Source of the DNA: JBBRLA01 sp038231615
GTDB taxonomy: Bacteria > Myxococcota_A > Polyangia > Palsa-1104 > JAEUJZ01
Assembly (NCBI GenBank): GCA_038231615.1
Contig: JBBRLA010000079.1
Coordinates: forward strand, 1 to 19,347
Length of the DNA: 19,347 nucleotides
Direction of reading: 5' to 3'
This document shows, piece by piece, positions 16,523 to 19,347 of the stretch (position 1 is the stretch's first letter; every line of letters begins with the position of its first letter). Made by a program: the position numbers and the translations under genes. A model generated the notes under the pieces. It saw only the letters and a program-made list of their open reading frames with translations. It had not been told where the DNA came from and made no database searches.

Positions 16523-18048
16523 TGCGCAGGGACTTCCAGGCGCCCTTTTGGAAGCGCCGCCCCATGACCAGGCCCTGGGCCACCACGTAGGCGCTGGCCA
16601 GGGACCAGGCGACGTAGATCCCCCCGTGACGGTAGCCCAGGTAGGTGCAGGCCAGGTAGGTCGGCACCAGCATTACCGTGATCGACAGACCTACCGATGC
16701 CAAAAGCGGGTAGAGCGTGTCGCCGGCACCGCGCAGGGCGAAGGCAAAGATCAGGTTCATCATGTCGAAGATCGAGTACACCGCCACGAAGCGCAGGAGC
16801 ACCCTGGCGATGGGCAGGATGGCGCGGAGGCTTTGCGGGTCGGCCCCGGCGGCGTAGGGCCGCAGGAGGAGATCCGGCAGGAGCACATAGACCAGGCCGC
16901 ACAGGCTCATGTAGCACAGGCTCATGGCGAAGGCCGAGTGGGTCGCCCGCTCCGCTACTTCGGGGCGCTCGGCGCCAAGGTAGCGCCCGACCAGGGAGGC
17001 CACCCCGATGCCCATGCCGAGCATCGGCCAGAACACAAAGCTGTTCAGGTTGAAGGCGATCCCGCTGGCGGCCAGTTCCGCGGTCCCGATTCTGCCGACG
17101 AGCATCAGGAAAAGGGTGAACGAGAGTACCTCCAGCGAAAACTGGAGCCCCGAGGGCAGGCCGTAGCGCAGGAGGCGCAGGAACAGGCGCGGATCGAGGC
17201 GCCAACCGGACGCGGTGCCATACGCCTGTCGGTGCCGCCGCTGCATCATCAGGACCAAAAGCGTCCCCGCGCCCAGCGACTGCGAGACCACGGTGGCCAG
17301 GGCCGCCCCGACGACCCCGGCCCGGGGGAACCCCAGGTGGCCGAAGATCCAGCAGTAGTCGAGCAGCGCGTTGGTGCCGGTGGAGGCGATGTTGACCAGC
17401 AAAAGGGTGCGGGTCTCGCCCCTGCCGGCGAAGAAGCTTGACAGGGTGGCGAAGAGGACACTGGGCAGGGCGGCGAAGGCCAGGGTGCGGGTGTAGGAGA
17501 CCTCGTAGGCCTGCACCGCGGGCGCATGGCCGGCGAGGGCGAAGACCGGGCCGAGCAGCGGGCGCAGGCCGAGGACCAGCAGACCGGCGAGGACGGCGAA
17601 GTACACCCCCTGCCACATGGCGGGGCCGATGCGTCGCGGCCTGCCGGCGCCCAGGTATTGCGCCACGAAGGTGGTCAGGTATTCGCCGGTACCGATGAAG
17701 AAGCCCAGAAACACCCAGTTCACGAAGGCCCCGGTCACCGCGCCGGCAACTGCGTCGGCGCCATACCAGGTGAGGAAGAGCCGGTTCAGGAAGTTTTGCA
17801 GGGTGAAGGAGACGTTCCCGAGGATCAGCGGGTAGGCGATGGCAAGGACGTCGCGGAGGCCTCCAGGGCCTTCCAGGGCGGCGGTCAGACGTCGGCTCAC
17901 GGAGCGCATCGGGTCCCTCTGCTACAAATTGCGTGGAGCGGGAGTGTAGGTCAGGATACTCGCGGGCGGGCGGATCTCTTCCGGCGGGATGCGCCTGGCG
18001 GCTGGAAGCCGACGGCGGCCCCGACATCATAAAATGGTAGTCTTCCCC

Positions 18049-19227
18049 ATGGCGTCTCCGCTCTTCACTTTTCTCGACGGGGCCTTTCGCTATGACTGCG
18101 ACGCCTGCGGACAGCAATGCTGCCGCGGCAAGGGCATAGCCATCGACGCCGGGCGCGAATTGATCCCGCTCTTGTCCCGGGCCCCCGCCATCGCCCCGTT
18201 CCTGGACCAGCTCCCCGGCGGCTACGTCCGCCTGCCCGACGTTACCGATGGCTGCTGGTTCCTGGCCGACGACGGCCGTTGCGGCTATGAGACGGCCCAT
18301 GGTCGCGATGCGAAGTTCACCACCTGCCGCCTCTTCCCCTTCAACCGCGTGTTCCAGGTCGGCCAGACCCTGGTGGTGGACTACAACAGCGTCGTCTGCC
18401 CCCTGCAGGACGCCCGCGGGAGCGGTGTCACCCATGAGGAACTGCGCCGGGAACTGGCCCAGGCCGGGGCCAGCGCCCTGACCCGCAGCACCGTGCCACC
18501 ACCCCCCGGGGCAGAGAACCTCCGCTGGAGCCTCCTGGAGAGCGCCATCGTCGCCGCCTCCGCCCGCTTCCTCGACGAACCCGATTACCTGGCCTTCGCC
18601 ACCTGGCAGGACAGCGAGGCCCGCCGCCACTTCAATAGCGCGCAGCGCAGCGGAGCGCCGTTCATCGATAGCGCGCAGCCTCTCGCAGACGGGGGGCGAC
18701 TTCGCCGGCTGGTCTCCGCGTGGGCCGCCTTTTACGACATCGGCTTCCCGGAACTGGCTACGCTGGGGGGCCCGTCGGCGCGCGCCCTCTGCTTGCTGAC
18801 GCCATCCCTGCGTTTCAACGCCATGTTCCGTCGCGGCGGGGCCCCATACCAGGCCGCCGCCCTGCAGGCCCCCAGGCAACTCCTCGCCACCTGGTTTTTT
18901 GGCGCCCTGGCCACTCGCGTGGGTGGCCGCCCGCCGAGCCTGCGCGGCCTGACCGAGTTGCACCAGGCACAGCGCGGCCTTCGCGAACTGCTCGCCCGAT
19001 TCGATGACCGCGCCGTCCTGGGCAAGGAGATCATCGCCCCCGATGCCGCCCCGGAACTTCATGAGGCGCTGAAGCGGGCCGCCGCCAGCCTGTCCCCGCG
19101 AGCCCGCCGCAGACCCCTGTGGGAGGCCCTTGACGAAGCGGCGGCTCCCTTGCCCATCGTCCAGAGACCGCTTCTGCTCTCGCTCCTGCTCCGCGCCGGC
19201 ACCGAGCTGCGTTTCGAGGCCCTCTGA
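18049..19227 (+). CDS. YkgJ-like cysteine-cluster (zinc/iron-chelating) protein with long C-terminal extension
   Basis: The N-terminal region has YDCDACGQQCCRGKG, the C-x2-C-x3-C-C cluster of the putative zinc- or iron-chelating family (YkgJ, PF03692), followed by GCWFLADDGRCGYE, TTCRLFPFNR and VVCPL, which supply further cysteines. That family is usually short (100-250 residues); this protein has 392, with about 220 extra residues of no recognised fold. Function is unknown. The ATG at 18049 is chosen because the family-like sequence begins soon after (SPLFTFLDGAFRYDCDAC); ATG 18034 is also in frame, and neither has a clear ribosome site. It is divergent from the MATE gene with a 139-base gap. 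One copy of the in-frame repeat family lies at codons 196-210, giving NSAQRSGAPFIDSAQ. Confidence 0.85.
   Translation: MASPLFTFLDGAFRYDCDACGQQCCRGKGIAIDAGRELIPLLSRAPAIAPFLDQLPGGYVRLPDVTDGCWFLADDGRCGYETAHGRDAKFTTCRLFPFNRVFQVGQTLVVDYNSVVCPLQDARGSGVTHEELRRELAQAGASALTRSTVPPPPGAENLRWSLLESAIVAASARFLDEPDYLAFATWQDSEARRHFNSAQRSGAPFIDSAQPLADGGRLRRLVSAWAAFYDIGFPELATLGGPSARALCLLTPSLRFNAMFRRGGAPYQAAALQAPRQLLATWFFGALATRVGGRPPSLRGLTELHQAQRGLRELLARFDDRAVLGKEIIAPDAAPELHEALKRAAASLSPRARRRPLWEALDEAAAPLPIVQRPLLLSLLLRAGTELRFEAL
18634..18680 (+). repeat. In-frame repeat copy inside the cysteine-cluster gene
   Basis: The 12-base string ATAGCGCGCAGC occurs twice, at 18635-18646 and 18668-18679, around CGGAGCGCCGTTCATCG. 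The core GCGCCGttcATCGAT matches the copy at 16481-16522 (minus strand). It encodes NSAQRSGAPFIDSAQ in frame. Confidence 0.65.
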
Positions 19228-19347
19228 AAGTGAGTCGGTAGGTGGCCCATCGGGAGGCTATTCGGGCGGTCCGCTGGCGGCTCTCGGCACCGGAAGGCAG
19301 GTTGCAAAGGGCAGGGGAGGGTGGGGGCAAGAATTCTTGACAACACC
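19228..19347. other. Gene-free window end, possible start of a promoter
   Basis: No gene is visible after the stop at 19227. The last bases contain a 12-base perfect palindrome CAAGAATTCTTG (19328-19339), overlapping TTGACA (19337-19342), a perfect -35 box that could serve a gene just outside the window. Confidence 0.3.

Overview
The window is about two thirds G+C with strong G/C preference at third codon positions in its intact genes. The gene content (lipoprotein-anchored prolyl oligopeptidase, MATE exporter, separate lysA and lysC) suggests a high-GC Gram-negative bacterium, possibly of the old Deltaproteobacteria/Myxococcota type. The sequence alone does not allow a firm assignment.

Layout. 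Bases 1-2638 are a graveyard of mobile DNA: an unidentified coding fragment, a piece of an IS91-type transposase, a foldback inverted repeat, short degenerate repeats, the N-terminal piece of an integron-type tyrosine recombinase fused in frame behind a decayed IS66 transposase, and what looks like the 3' end of a disrupted chromosomal gene on the plus strand. Bases 2784-5245 hold housekeeping genes: a TatD-family nuclease, ribosomal protein L3 (rplC) standing alone outside any S10 operon, and the 23S rRNA 2'-O-methyltransferase rlmE.

Bases 5601-11610 are the most unusual part: three consecutive large genes of unknown function (called A, B and C here). They are paralogous to each other. Each carries several helix-hairpin-helix units that look like the RNA polymerase alpha C-terminal domain, followed by a helix-turn-helix resembling sigma factor region 4. 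A and B also end in a winged-helix-like stretch and a GHxW/CPxC zinc ribbon of the DUF4379 type; C lacks this end. The genes overlap by a few bases, so they look like one translationally coupled unit, and the overlap chain continues into lysA, lysC and the peptidase gene.

Bases 11645-16489 carry diaminopimelate decarboxylase, aspartate kinase and a prolyl oligopeptidase lipoprotein, again overlapping head to tail. A convergent MATE transporter gene (16458-17909, minus strand) and a large cysteine-cluster (YkgJ-like) protein (18049-19227, plus strand) complete the window.

A second unusual signal is a small palindrome-rich repeat that lies inside three different coding sequences (end of lysA, end of the MATE gene, middle of the cysteine-cluster gene). 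It is always read in the same frame, giving peptides around an IDRE or FID core. It behaves like a REP-type element that has been tolerated inside proteins.
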